Below are positions 34,347 through 43,435 of a stretch of DNA of 64,000 nucleotides, in pieces. Position 1 is the first letter of the stretch; every line of letters starts with the position of its first letter. Under the pieces are notes generated by a model. It saw nothing but the letters and a program-made list of their open reading frames with translations. It was not told the origin of the DNA and did not search any database. The stretch spans positions 2,418,001 to 2,482,000 of the forward strand of contig NZ_JAJJMO010000001.1 of assembly GCF_020905345.1 (NCBI RefSeq), written 5' to 3'. A program made the translations under genes and the position numbers. Source of the DNA: Flavobacterium pisciphilum (GTDB taxonomy: Bacteria > Bacteroidota > Bacteroidia > Flavobacteriales > Flavobacteriaceae).

Positions 34347-34976
34347 ATGAGCTTAGTTAAATTATCGATAAAAGGAATTTCATACAGTCAAACTCAAAAT
34401 GGCGCTTATGCTTTGATTTTGAATGAAGTTGATGGCGAACGAAAGTTACCAATTGTAATTGGAGCTTTTGAAGCACAATCAATTGCTATTGCTTTGGAAA
34501 AAGAGATAAAACCGCCTCGCCCATTAACACATGATTTATTCAAAAACTTTGCAGAACGATTTGACATTGTAGTAAAGCAAGTTATTATCCACAAATTAGT
34601 CGATGGAGTATTCTACTCAAGCTTAATTTGCGAAAGAGATAAAATTGAAGAAATAATCGACGCAAGAACCTCTGATGCCATAGCATTAGCATTGCGTTTT
34701 AATGCTCCGATATTTACTTATAAAAATATTTTGGATAAGGCAGGAATTTATTTAAAATCAAATTCTATGGAAAGCGATAAGGACTCACAAGAAATTGATG
34801 ACGTTCTTTCTAATCCAGAAACATTTGGTCGCGAAGAAGAAAGTAATCAATCTGGCGAAACCTATTCAAAACACACAACTCAGGAGCTTAACGAATTATT
34901 AGAACAAGCTGTGCTTCAAGAAGACTATGAAAAAGCAGCTAAAATTCGTGATGAAATTTCGAAAAGAGAAGCATAA
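34347..34976 (+). CDS. Bifunctional nuclease family protein with UVR domain
   Basis: A 209-residue protein. The N-terminal domain (about 1-135) is the DUF151/bifunctional nuclease fold: GAYALILNEVDGERKLPIVI, GAFEAQSIAIALE and ARTSDAIALALRFNAPIF. A Ser/Glu-rich linker leads to a C-terminal UVR motif (about 175-207, LNELLEQAVLQEDYEKAAKI) like that of UvrB/UvrC. The combination is usual in Bacteroidota members of this family. Reported nuclease activity in plant homologues may not apply here. It sits 12 bases before thyA and is probably co-transcribed with it. Confidence 0.9.
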   Translation: MSLVKLSIKGISYSQTQNGAYALILNEVDGERKLPIVIGAFEAQSIAIALEKEIKPPRPLTHDLFKNFAERFDIVVKQVIIHKLVDGVFYSSLICERDKIEEIIDARTSDAIALALRFNAPIFTYKNILDKAGIYLKSNSMESDKDSQEIDDVLSNPETFGREEESNQSGETYSKHTTQELNELLEQAVLQEDYEKAAKIRDEISKREA

Positions 34977-34988
34977 AGAATAACCAAA

Positions 34989-35840
34989 ATGAAACAATAC
35001 TTAGACTTAGTACAACATGTTCTTGAGAATGGTTGTCAAAAGGGAGATAGAACCGGAACTGGAACAAAAAGTGTTTTTGGATACCAAATGCGTTTTGATT
35101 TAAGTGAAGGTTTCCCAATGGTTACTACAAAAAAATTACATTTAAAATCAATCATATACGAATTACTTTGGTTTCTAAAAGGAGATACAAATATTAAGTA
35201 TCTTCAAGAAAATGGAGTTAAAATTTGGGATGCTTGGGCAGACAGTAACGGTGATTTGGGTCCCATTTATGGTCACCAATGGCGTAATTGGAACAGTGAA
35301 GAAATCGATCAGATTTCGGAATTAATTACGGAACTAAAAACAAATCCCAACAGCCGCCGAATGCTAGTTTCTGCATGGAATCCATCGGTATTACCAGATA
35401 CAAAAAAATCATTTGAAGAAAATGTAGCCAACAACAAAGCGGCATTACCTCCTTGTCATGCTTTTTTTCAATTTTACGTATCTAGTCCTGACCTTGAAAA
35501 AGGAGAAACAAAAGGAAAATTATCTTGTCAGTTATACCAACGAAGTGCCGATATCTTTTTGGGAGTTCCATTTAACATCGCATCATACGCATTATTAACA
35601 ATGATGATTGCACAAGTTTGCGATCTAGAAGCGGGAGAATTCATCCACACTTTTGGAGATGCGCATATCTATAACAATCATTTCGAACAACTAGAACTAC
35701 AATTAAAACGAGAACCAAAACCATTACCTAAAATGGTTTTAAATCCCGATATAAAAAACATATTCGATTTTGATTACAATGACTTCACCCTTTTAGATTA
35801 CGAACCTCATGCAGGAATCAAAGGAAATGTTGCTGTATAA
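34989..35840 (+). CDS. thyA: Thymidylate synthase
   Basis: A 283-residue enzyme that methylates dUMP to dTMP with methylene-tetrahydrofolate. It shows [23 protein letters not shown], the nucleophile Cys156 in [12 protein letters not shown], and [20 protein letters not shown]. An insert before the active-site Cys (about 137-150) and another after QFYV make it longer than the 264-residue E. coli enzyme. The folA gene that regenerates its cofactor lies 520 bases downstream beyond a terminator. Confidence 0.97.
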   Translation: MKQYLDLVQHVLENGCQKGDRTGTGTKSVFGYQMRFDLSEGFPMVTTKKLHLKSIIYELLWFLKGDTNIKYLQENGVKIWDAWADSNGDLGPIYGHQWRNWNSEEIDQISELITELKTNPNSRRMLVSAWNPSVLPDTKKSFEENVANNKAALPPCHAFFQFYVSSPDLEKGETKGKLSCQLYQRSADIFLGVPFNIASYALLTMMIAQVCDLEAGEFIHTFGDAHIYNNHFEQLELQLKREPKPLPKMVLNPDIKNIFDFDYNDFTLLDYEPHAGIKGNVAV

Positions 35841-35855
35841 AACATCTCAAAACAC

Positions 35856-35887
35856 AAAAATCCGCCTATAAAAAGCGGATTTTTTTT
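35856..35887 (+). terminator. Intrinsic terminator after thyA
   Basis: AAATCCGC and GCGGATTT form a stem with a 9-base loop and a long T run. Confidence 0.85.
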
Positions 35888-36009
35888 GTTTTAAAAACAA
35901 TCATAAACCTCAGATTTAAAGAGAGAAACCCTCCTCAAAATAAATATTCAACATCCAAAATAGTCGTATTTCAAAAATAATTTTATCTTTATAATCTAAT
36001 ATTTATCTC

Positions 36010-36348
36010 ATGGAAAAGGAATTACACGAGCAGTATGAATACGCAAGAAGAAGAATAAGACAAAAAAAAACTCTTTATTTCCATTTCGTTTTATTTCTCT
36101 TAGGAAGTTTATTTTTATTTATTGCCGATAGATTTTTAAACATTTCATATGGACAAAACTGGTATATATGGATAATTACTGTGTGGTTTTTTATTTTTAT
36201 TTTACATTTTATAAAAGTATACATCACGGATCGCTTTATGAATAAAAATTGGGAAAGAGAACAAATAGACCGACTTGTTGCATTACAACAAAAAAGAATA
36301 GCTCAGTTGGAGTCTACTGTAAATGACAATACCGAAAACAAACTTTAG
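36010..36348 (+). CDS. 2TM domain-containing protein
   Basis: A 112-residue inner-membrane protein with two hydrophobic helices (about 25-43, FHFVLFLLGSLFLFIA, and 54-72, YIWIITVWFFIFILHFI). They are flanked by the basic N-terminal YARRRIRQKKTLYFHF and a C-terminal coiled-coil-like QIDRLVALQQKRIAQLE. This matches the 2TM domain seen in Bacteroidota small proteins and fused to some LytTR regulators. It ends 11 bases before folA, suggesting co-transcription. Function unknown. Confidence 0.85.
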   Translation: MEKELHEQYEYARRRIRQKKTLYFHFVLFLLGSLFLFIADRFLNISYGQNWYIWIITVWFFIFILHFIKVYITDRFMNKNWEREQIDRLVALQQKRIAQLESTVNDNTENKL

Positions 36349-36359
36349 TTCGAAACAAA

Positions 36360-36842
36360 ATGATAATAATGATTGCGGCTGTCGCCGAGAACAATGCGCT
36401 TGGAAAAAACAATGAAATGATTTGGCACCTATCAAATGATTTCAAAAGATTTAAAGCCCTTACAACTGGACATCATATTATAATGGGGCGAAAAACTTTT
36501 GAAAGTTTTCCTAAACCATTACCAAACAGAACTCACGTTGTAATAACGCGTCAAAAAAACTACCAACCAGAAGGATGCATAGTAGTAAAAAGTATAGAGG
36601 AAGCAATTGCAAAATGCCCTAAAGATGATGATTCATTTATTATTGGGGGTGGAGAAATTTACAACTTAGGAATGTCTTATGCTGATATTCTAGAAATCAC
36701 AAGAGTGCATCACAGCTTTGAAGCTGATGCATTTTTTCCAGAGATTAACAAAAAAGAATGGCAACTAGTAGAAGCGGAACCTAACAAAAGAGACGAAAAA
36801 CATCTTTACGATTACACTTACGAAACATACGTTAGATCATAA
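36360..36842 (+). CDS. folA: Dihydrofolate reductase
   Basis: A 160-residue enzyme reducing dihydrofolate to tetrahydrofolate with NADPH. It carries IAAVAENNALGKNNEMIWHL (substrate and Met20-loop region), GRKTFESFPKPLPNR, VVITR and FIIGGGEIYN (cofactor site). The first ATG (36360) gives MIIMIAAV; the ATG at 36369 would serve equally well. It works with thyA just upstream in the dTMP/folate cycle, but the terminator at 35856-35887 separates their transcripts. Confidence 0.96.
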   Translation: MIIMIAAVAENNALGKNNEMIWHLSNDFKRFKALTTGHHIIMGRKTFESFPKPLPNRTHVVITRQKNYQPEGCIVVKSIEEAIAKCPKDDDSFIIGGGEIYNLGMSYADILEITRVHHSFEADAFFPEINKKEWQLVEAEPNKRDEKHLYDYTYETYVRS

Positions 36843-36843
36843 C

Positions 36844-36879
36844 AAAAAAAAGACCCTCAATAATGAGGGTCTTTTTTTT
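36844..36879. terminator. Bidirectional terminator after folA
   Basis: AAAAGACCCTCA and TGAGGGTCTTTT with long A and T runs lie between folA (plus) and the small membrane protein gene (minus). Confidence 0.9.
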
Positions 36880-36905
36880 GGCAAACCAATGATTAGAGAA
36901 ATGAC

Positions 36906-37223
36906 CTACTCTAGAAAGAGTATTTGATAACATAAAATAAAAATTACAAATATTAAAAATACACCAGAAAAGAATATTATAATATTTGATATTTTTTGAG
37001 AGTACATCTCAAAAAAGCCTTTAATACCAAATACCACGAAGGTACTAAAGACAAAGAAAATTAAAATTTCCAAAAACAAATTTAATCCTAAGAACGTATT
37101 TTGCGCTTTAAAAACAATACTGCTCTCAAAAACAGTACTTTCAAAACAACTTACTAGAACAAACGAGATGATAAGCGCAAGTAGCACCCATTTGATTTGG
37201 GTCATTAATTCTCTATTAATCAT
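36906..37223 (-). CDS. Small hypothetical membrane protein
   Basis: A 105-residue hydrophobic protein with three predicted membrane segments: about 11-27 (WVLLALIISFVLVSCF), 48-69 (LFLEILIFFVFSTFVVFGIKG) and 79-102 (NIIIFFSGVFLIFVIFILCY). The first includes VLVSC, which could be read as a lipobox, but the following hydrophobic segments argue for an integral protein. No family recognised. It is convergent with folA. Confidence 0.6.
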   Translation of the reverse strand: MINRELMTQIKWVLLALIISFVLVSCFESTVFESSIVFKAQNTFLGLNLFLEILIFFVFSTFVVFGIKGFFEMYSQKISNIIIFFSGVFLIFVIFILCYQILFLE

Positions 37224-37397
37224 TGAAAAAATATAATCATTTTTACAAAGTAAATTTCTACAATTAATAACTCCCCCACAATACCCACTTTTAGTGATTT
37301 TTGCAAATCATTAAAACTGGGTATACAAGGTGGTAAAACCAAAAATAATTTCATCTCGTAATTAAAGAAACAGAATAACAGTTAATACAGATTGTAT

Positions 37398-37405
37398 TAT
37401 ATTTG
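37398..37405 (+). promoter_or_regulatory. Candidate -7 box of menG
   Basis: TATATTTG, a full match to TAnnTTTG, lies 15 bases before the ATG at 37420. No clear -33 element was found. Confidence 0.45.
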
Positions 37406-37419
37406 TACAAATAAAAAAA

Positions 37420-38151
37420 ATGTCAGAGAAAATAACACCTTATAAAAATTCAGCCTTAGGGAAGAAAGAGCAAGTTGAACAAATGTTCGATACAATATCT
37501 GGAAACTACGATAATTTAAATCGTGTAATTTCATTTGGTATTGATATCAAATGGCGTAAAAAAGTTTTAAAAATAGTTTCAGATAAGAAACCAAAGATAA
37601 TCCTTGATATTGCAACAGGAACTGGTGACTTAGCCATCCTAATGACGCAAACAAATGCCGAAAAAATTATTGGTTTAGATATATCTTCAGGAATGCTTGA
37701 AGTGGGGAAAAAGAAAATTGCGGCAAAGAATCTTAGTCAGACCATTGAAATGGTTTTAGGAGATTCAGAGAACATGCCTTTTGAAGACAATCACTTTGAT
37801 GCAATCACTGTCGCTTTTGGTGTTAGAAATTTCGAGAATCTAGAAAAAGGTTTGTCTGAAATTTTAAGAGTTTTAAAACCAAATGGAGTTTTTGTTATTC
37901 TTGAAACGTCAGTTCCAGACAAAACACCTTACAAACAAGGGTATGGTTTTTACACTAAAAATATACTTCCACTAATAGGTAAAATATTTTCTAAAGATGA
38001 TGCAGCTTATGGATATCTATCAGAATCTGCGGCTAATTTCCCTTATGGAGAAAACCTAAACAATATTTTACGAAAAATCGGGTTTATAGATGTGAAAGCC
38101 ATGCCACAAACATTTGGAGTAGCAACTATTTATTCAGCTTCTAAAAAATAG
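37420..38151 (+). CDS. menG: Demethylmenaquinone methyltransferase
   Basis: A 243-residue UbiE/MenG-type SAM-dependent C-methyltransferase for the last step of menaquinone synthesis. Motifs: [20 protein letters not shown], the SAM site [30 protein letters not shown], and [20 protein letters not shown], which is diagnostic of UbiE/MenG. Bacteroidota use menaquinone, so menG is preferred over ubiE. The porT gene follows one base after its stop and is probably co-transcribed. Confidence 0.94.
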   Translation: MSEKITPYKNSALGKKEQVEQMFDTISGNYDNLNRVISFGIDIKWRKKVLKIVSDKKPKIILDIATGTGDLAILMTQTNAEKIIGLDISSGMLEVGKKKIAAKNLSQTIEMVLGDSENMPFEDNHFDAITVAFGVRNFENLEKGLSEILRVLKPNGVFVILETSVPDKTPYKQGYGFYTKNILPLIGKIFSKDDAAYGYLSESAANFPYGENLNNILRKIGFIDVKAMPQTFGVATIYSASKK

Positions 38152-38152
38152 T

Positions 38153-38863
38153 ATGAAAAAAACTGTAATCTTAATTTTATTTATCTTTACCACAAAGGGA
38201 TATACTCAATTTACTAAAAGTATGTTTAGTAAAGACCCTATTATCAATCTTGAAACTTGGCAAAAACAACGCCTTTATTTTGGGTATTATTTAGGTTTCA
38301 ATAGTTATAACTTTAAGATAGACTACAAAACCGTTGGACCAGATATTCAGATAAAAAAAACAACAGGATTTAACGTTGGAGTTGTAGCTGATTTAAGATT
38401 ACAAGAATACATTAACCTTCGATTTGAGCCAGGATTGTATTATACCAAAAGGGATTTATACTATCCAAATCCTGAACTGACTTCGAAGACTGATTATTTG
38501 AGGGAAGTAAATAGTACTTATATCAATTTTCCTTTACTCTTAAAGTTCTCTGCGTTAAGAACAGGAAACGTGCGTCCTTATCTAGTTGGAGGAATGTCTA
38601 CTACATTAAATTTATCTAGTAATGCAAAATCTATAGATGACAATTTAGAACAACGTTTTAGAGTAAAGGCTTGGACAATGAATTATGAATTAGGTTTTGG
38701 AATCGATTTTTTCTCAGAATATTTCATTTTCTCTCCTTCTATCAGAGGATCATTTGGGCTAAGCGACGAATTAATTCGTGACAAAGACCCAAATAGCCCT
38801 TGGACAGGAAATATAGAATCTATGAAATCTAGAGCAATTTTAATTAACTTTACTTTTCATTAA
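38153..38863 (+). CDS. porT: PorT-family outer-membrane barrel, type IX secretion
   Basis: A 236-residue protein with a signal peptide (1-19, FTTKGYTQ) and a small beta-barrel with alternating strands (RLYFGYYLGFNSYNFKI, INLRFEPGLYYTKRDLYY, NFPLLLKFSALRTGNVRPYL), ending ILINFTFH. Size and the start of the mature region fit PorT, which is needed for the type IX protein secretion and gliding machinery. It sits directly behind menG, an arrangement I recall from other flavobacteria. A generic PorT-family barrel is the alternative. Confidence 0.85.
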   Translation: MKKTVILILFIFTTKGYTQFTKSMFSKDPIINLETWQKQRLYFGYYLGFNSYNFKIDYKTVGPDIQIKKTTGFNVGVVADLRLQEYINLRFEPGLYYTKRDLYYPNPELTSKTDYLREVNSTYINFPLLLKFSALRTGNVRPYLVGGMSTTLNLSSNAKSIDDNLEQRFRVKAWTMNYELGFGIDFFSEYFIFSPSIRGSFGLSDELIRDKDPNSPWTGNIESMKSRAILINFTFH

Positions 38864-38870
38864 TACATAA

Positions 38871-39599
38871 CTAACTATTACGTTTAAACTCACTAAGTAT
38901 AATTGCGGTTGCAGTAGCCACATTTAAACTTTCAGTTTTTTGAAGATCCCCAAATCTAGGAATAGTAAGTCTGTTTTGAACCGTTTTTTCGATTTCATCA
39001 GAAATACCATTGGCTTCATTGCCCATTATAATAATCCCTTCTTGTGGTAAAACTGTTTGGTAAATATTAGAACCATCCATAAAAGTACCAAAAACTGGAA
39101 GTGATGTTTGAGCAAGAAAAGCCTTTAGATCAATATAATTTACATTAACCCTAGCAATTGAACCCATAGTAGCCTGAACCACTTTTGGATTATAAATATC
39201 GACAGATTCTTTAGAACAAAGCAATTGCTTAATTCCAAACCAATCACAAAGTCGTAAAATAGTCCCTAAATTTCCAGGGTCACGAATATCATCAAGAGCA
39301 AGGATTAATCCAGATTCTATTATTTTTTTATCGGCAGGAATTTTAAAAACTGCCAAACAAGTATTCGGAGTTGATAACGCACTTATTTTTTTTAATTCTT
39401 GCGCATTAATTATCGTTTTCTTGGAGACTAAAACGGTCTCAAAATCGTTTTGAGTAGTATATAGGTGCTCTAATTCAAAATTGGATTCTAACAATTCTTG
39501 AATTACTTTTACTCCTTCAGCAAAAAACAACCCATTAGCAAAACGTTGTTTTTTTTGAAGTAAACCTGATATAAGCTTTATTTGGTTTTTACTAACCAT
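38871..39599 (-). CDS. TrmH-family RNA methyltransferase
   Basis: A 242-residue SpoU/TrmH-type 2'-O-methyltransferase with an N-terminal substrate-binding domain (KNQIKLISGLLQKKQR, FFAEGVKVIQELLE) and a knotted SAM domain. Motif 1 is DDIRDPGNLGTILRLCDWFG, motif 2 IIIMGNEANGISDEI, motif 3 TIPRFGDLQKTESLNVATATA. The RNA target (rRNA or tRNA) cannot be fixed from sequence. It is divergent from tamL; their 5' regions nearly touch. Confidence 0.92.
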   Translation of the reverse strand: MVSKNQIKLISGLLQKKQRFANGLFFAEGVKVIQELLESNFELEHLYTTQNDFETVLVSKKTIINAQELKKISALSTPNTCLAVFKIPADKKIIESGLILALDDIRDPGNLGTILRLCDWFGIKQLLCSKESVDIYNPKVVQATMGSIARVNVNYIDLKAFLAQTSLPVFGTFMDGSNIYQTVLPQEGIIIMGNEANGISDEIEKTVQNRLTIPRFGDLQKTESLNVATATAIILSEFKRNS

Positions 39600-39615
39600 A
39601 AAAAATGTACTTTTG
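39581..39615 (+). promoter_or_regulatory. Candidate promoter of tamL
   Basis: TTTG at 39581-39584 and TACTTTTG at 39608-39615 (full TAnnTTTG match) with a long 23-base spacer. The start near 39621 places the first usable codon at the TTG 39636. Confidence 0.5.
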
Positions 39616-39635
39616 AATTAAATATTTTAGAACAC

Positions 39636-42191
39636 TTGAGAAAGATTTCCACAAAAATAGTAGCATTTATTCTAATAGCAATATTTATTTCAGCTTGTAA
39701 TTCTGTAAAAAGAGTTCCTAACGGCAAAAAACTCCTTACTAAGAACGAAATTATAGTAAATGACAAGCATATTAAGGATGAAAATATATTTAACCAATTA
39801 TATCAAAAACCCAATAGCACACTTATTGGCGGGTACAAACTACGCTTAAGCTTATACAACTTAGCCAATCCAAATCCAGATTCTACTTTTCAGGCTAAAT
39901 ATGTAAACAATACCAAAAGATATGAAAGATTATCTAAATTGCTATCTGCAAAACAAGTGGATCGTCTTGGACAATCTTTTTTATATAAAGGAATAAATGA
40001 TTTTTTTAAAACTACTGGTGAGCCACCTGTAATCATTGATACCAGTAAGACAAAAAAATCCTCAATGCGCTTAAAATACCATTACTTCCATAATGGGTAC
40101 TTTAACACAAAAACTGCATTTACAATTGATAGTGTAGGTGTTAAAAAAGCAAAAATACGCTACACTGTAACAACTGGACAACCTTTTCTTTTGGATACCA
40201 TTACAACCAGTATATCATCACCAGATGTAGACTCGTTATATAATAAAAGTATTGAAAATACAGTGTTGAAATCTGGAAATCAATACAAAACAAGTGACTT
40301 GGAAGACGAAAAAAACCGTATAACAACTTACTTTAGAAATCACGGTGTATATTATTTCCAATCTAACAATGTAACTTATAACATTGATACTATAAACAAA
40401 AAAAATAAGGCTAATATAGATTTAATCATTAAGGATTACAGTTATCAGGATAAGGACTCTAGTAGAACTATGCCTTTTAAAATCTATAAAATTAGTGATG
40501 TCAACATATACACTGATTATTCTGCAGCAAATGCTAAATCAGAAATCAGCGACAGTACCACCTATAAAAACTTTAATTTATACAGTTATAAAAAATTAAA
40601 ATACAGACCATACGCTATAACCGATGCAATTTTCATCACCAAAGGAAGTGTATTCGCTGATTACAAAACAACTCTAACAACCCGATATCTAAACAATTTA
40701 AAGATCTTCAACTATCCTTCAATTCATTACGAAGTTGACAAAAGAGATTCTACAGCACAATCTTTAATAGCTAAAATATACCTAACTCCTAGAAAAAAAT
40801 ATAGCTTCGGAACTACATTAGATGTTACCCATTCAAATATTCAGGATTTCGGAATTGGTTTTAGTCTTTCACAAACAATCCGTAATGTATTTAACAGGGC
40901 GGAAACCCTAGAGATCGCAGGACGTGTTAACATTGGTTCTTCTCAAGATTTAGCAAACCCAAACGGAACTTTCTTTAATGCATCCGAATATGGTATTGAT
41001 ATAAAACTAAACGTCCCTAGAATTTTAATGCCTTTTGGAACCGAGAAAATCATCCCTAAGAGTATGATTCCGTCAACAATAATGACAGCCGGTTTTGCAA
41101 AACAAAGAAATATCGGTTTGGATAAAGAAAATTTCACAGGCGCATTTACCTATAATTGGACTCCAAAAAGAAACAATACTGCCCGTATTGACCTTTTGAA
41201 CGTACAATACGTGCGAAATTTGAATCCACAAAATTATTTCAAAGTATATAGATCCTCTTATAATGCCTTGAATGACCTTGCCAAAACATACAATACAGAT
41301 GATAAATATATTGATCCAGAAACAGGCAACTTAATAATAGAAGAAGGTACGAATGGATTCACCAATGATGTACTGAATAAGGTGATCCCAGTACCTCAAA
41401 ATGATTACCAATCAATAGAAAGTATTGAAGAAAGAAGAGTAAGACTTACAGAGAATGATTTCATTTTGGCATCAAACTACACGTTTACCAAAACAACTAA
41501 AAAAGATTTACTAGACAATACTTTTTATCTCTTTAAAGCAAAGATAGAAACAGCCGGATCATTACTGTCATTAATTTCCAAAGCTGCCAATTTGCAGAAA
41601 AACACAAATGGGAATTATCAAATTTTTAATTTAGAATACTCTGAATACTTAAAAACTGAATTTGAATATATCAAACACTGGGATTTATCAAAAGAAAAAG
41701 TAGTAGCAGTACGAACATTTTTTGGTATTGCTGTTCCATTTGGTAACTCAGATTACATCCCTTTTTCTAGAAGTTACTATTCTGGAGGATCAAATGACAA
41801 TAGAGCTTGGCAACCCTATTCATTAGGACCAGGAAGTACTGGAGCGGTAAACGATTTTAATGAAGCTAATATGAAAATTGCAATTAGCGGTGAGTTTAGA
41901 TATAAGATTTTAGGTAAATTAAAAGGAGCTATCTTTGCTGATGCAGGAAACATCTGGAATGTACTAGATAACGTAACTGATGAAAAAGCAACTTTCAAGA
42001 ATTTTAGTGACCTTAAGGACATTGCACTAGGGACAGGATTTGGGTTTCGCTATGATTTAAGTTTTTTCGTAATACGTTTTGACTTAGGATTTAAAACCTA
42101 CAATCCTGCATATGATGCAAGCAATCGTTGGTTCAGAGATTACAACTTCGGACACTCCGTTTTAAATTTTGGAATAAATTATCCTTTCTAA
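39636..42191 (+). CDS. tamL: TamL, BamA/TamA-like outer-membrane lipoprotein
   Basis: About 851 residues of the Omp85 superfamily, the Bacteroidota lipoprotein version of TamA that helps assemble outer-membrane proteins. Lipoprotein signal IAIFISACNSVKR, then POTRA-like repeats over about 35-370 (for example KAKIRYTVTTGQPFLLDTI, LKYRPYAITDAIFITKGSVF), then a surface-antigen barrel with FFGIAVPFGNSDYIPFSRSYY and ending FGINYPF. There is no ATG before the signal peptide. The TTG at 39636 is chosen because it gives a proper signal peptide and lies after the predicted transcription start; a TTG at 39582 would precede it. tamB is not adjacent. Confidence 0.86.
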   Translation: MRKISTKIVAFILIAIFISACNSVKRVPNGKKLLTKNEIIVNDKHIKDENIFNQLYQKPNSTLIGGYKLRLSLYNLANPNPDSTFQAKYVNNTKRYERLSKLLSAKQVDRLGQSFLYKGINDFFKTTGEPPVIIDTSKTKKSSMRLKYHYFHNGYFNTKTAFTIDSVGVKKAKIRYTVTTGQPFLLDTITTSISSPDVDSLYNKSIENTVLKSGNQYKTSDLEDEKNRITTYFRNHGVYYFQSNNVTYNIDTINKKNKANIDLIIKDYSYQDKDSSRTMPFKIYKISDVNIYTDYSAANAKSEISDSTTYKNFNLYSYKKLKYRPYAITDAIFITKGSVFADYKTTLTTRYLNNLKIFNYPSIHYEVDKRDSTAQSLIAKIYLTPRKKYSFGTTLDVTHSNIQDFGIGFSLSQTIRNVFNRAETLEIAGRVNIGSSQDLANPNGTFFNASEYGIDIKLNVPRILMPFGTEKIIPKSMIPSTIMTAGFAKQRNIGLDKENFTGAFTYNWTPKRNNTARIDLLNVQYVRNLNPQNYFKVYRSSYNALNDLAKTYNTDDKYIDPETGNLIIEEGTNGFTNDVLNKVIPVPQNDYQSIESIEERRVRLTENDFILASNYTFTKTTKKDLLDNTFYLFKAKIETAGSLLSLISKAANLQKNTNGNYQIFNLEYSEYLKTEFEYIKHWDLSKEKVVAVRTFFGIAVPFGNSDYIPFSRSYYSGGSNDNRAWQPYSLGPGSTGAVNDFNEANMKIAISGEFRYKILGKLKGAIFADAGNIWNVLDNVTDEKATFKNFSDLKDIALGTGFGFRYDLSFFVIRFDLGFKTYNPAYDASNRWFRDYNFGHSVLNFGINYPF

Positions 42192-42205
42192 TGCTAATTA
42201 ATTCT

Positions 42206-42213
42206 TATTTTTG
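42206..42213 (+). promoter_or_regulatory. -7 box of fbaA
   Basis: TATTTTTG (full TAnnTTTG match) lies 15 bases after the tamL stop. Transcription from about 42219 supports the fbaA start at 42251. Confidence 0.5.
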
Positions 42214-42250
42214 CAAACTAAAAACTAAAAAACAACTAAAAAAAATTACA

Positions 42251-43318
42251 ATGGCACACAATATTAAACCAGGAGTAGCTACAGGAGACCAAGTTCAAGA
42301 GATTTTTAATTATGCAAAAGAAAAAGGATTTGCACTTCCTGCAGTAAACGTTACTGGATCAAGTACAATCAATGGAGTTCTTGAAACTGCAGCAAAACTG
42401 AATGCGCCAGTTATTATTCAATTTTCTAACGGAGGAGCACAATTTAACGCTGGAAAAGGATTATCTAATGCTAACGAAAAATCAGCAATTGCTGGTGGAA
42501 TCGCTGGAGCAAAACACATACATACTTTAGCTGAAGCTTACGGTGCAACAGTGATTTTACATACTGACCACTGTGCAAAAAAATTATTACCATGGATTGA
42601 TGGTTTATTAGACGCTTCTGAAAAACATTTTGCAGAAACAGGAAAACCATTATACAGTTCACATATGATCGATTTATCTGAAGAGCCAATCGAAGAAAAC
42701 ATCGAAATCTGTAAAGGTTATTTAGCTAGAATGAGCAAAATGGGAATGACTCTTGAAATCGAACTTGGAATTACAGGTGGTGAAGAAGATGGTGTTGACA
42801 ACTCTGATGTAGATAGCTCAAAATTATATACTCAACCAGAAGAAGTAGCTTATGCTTACGAAGAATTATCTAAAATAAGCCCTAAATTTACAATTGCTGC
42901 TGCATTTGGTAACGTTCATGGTGTTTACAAACCAGGAAACGTAAAATTAACTCCAAAAATCTTAAAAAATTCTCAAGATTTCGTTCAAAACAAATTTAAA
43001 ACTGGACACAACCCAGTAGATTTCGTTTTCCACGGAGGTTCAGGTTCTACACTTGAAGAAATTAGAGAAGCAATTGGATACGGAGTTATCAAAATGAATA
43101 TCGATACTGATTTACAATTTGCATACACTGAAGGAATTCGTGATTATATGGTTAAAAACATTGACTATTTAAAAACTCAAATCGGTAACCCAGAAGGTGC
43201 TGATGTTCCTAATAAAAAATACTACGACCCAAGAAAATGGGTACGTGAAAGTGAAGTAACATTCAACGCAAGACTTGAACAAGCTTTTGCTGACTTGAAT
43301 AACGTAAATACTCTATAA
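42251..43318 (+). CDS. fbaA: Class II fructose-bisphosphate aldolase
   Basis: A 355-residue zinc aldolase of glycolysis and gluconeogenesis, interconverting fructose 1,6-bisphosphate and two triose phosphates. Motifs: VILHTDHCAKKLLPW (zinc His and catalytic Asp), ELGITGGEEDGVDN, AAFGNVHGVYKPGNVKL and FVFHGGSGST (zinc His). Starts MAHNIKPGVATGDQVQEIF. The open frame extends 41 codons upstream into tamL but without family similarity and across the -7 box. Confidence 0.97.
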   Translation: MAHNIKPGVATGDQVQEIFNYAKEKGFALPAVNVTGSSTINGVLETAAKLNAPVIIQFSNGGAQFNAGKGLSNANEKSAIAGGIAGAKHIHTLAEAYGATVILHTDHCAKKLLPWIDGLLDASEKHFAETGKPLYSSHMIDLSEEPIEENIEICKGYLARMSKMGMTLEIELGITGGEEDGVDNSDVDSSKLYTQPEEVAYAYEELSKISPKFTIAAAFGNVHGVYKPGNVKLTPKILKNSQDFVQNKFKTGHNPVDFVFHGGSGSTLEEIREAIGYGVIKMNIDTDLQFAYTEGIRDYMVKNIDYLKTQIGNPEGADVPNKKYYDPRKWVRESEVTFNARLEQAFADLNNVNTL

Positions 43319-43322
43319 AAAA

Positions 43323-43430
43323 TATTCAGTCTTTAGTTTCAAGTATTCAGTTAAAAAACTTACTGAACATTTGAAACTAAATTATTAAAAAGCTGAATAC
43401 TGAAATTTGATTACTGAACACTGAATACTA
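43323..43430. repeat. Cluster of CTGAATA-type repeats with a long inverted repeat
   Basis: TATTCAGT and its complement ACTGAA(T/C)A recur at least six times in 108 bases. Arms 43332-43351 and 43362-43381 are inverted copies (18 of 20 positions) and could form a long hairpin between fbaA and accD. The right part (43394-43430) is a run of near-identical 7-8 base units. Similar short-repeat spacers occur in flavobacterial intergenic regions; their function is unknown. Confidence 0.7.
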
Positions 43431-43435
43431 AACAA

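Noticed and set aside
42128..42250. N-terminal extension of the aldolase overlapping tamL
   Set aside because: No aldolase similarity, and the -7 box at 42206-42213 lies within it.
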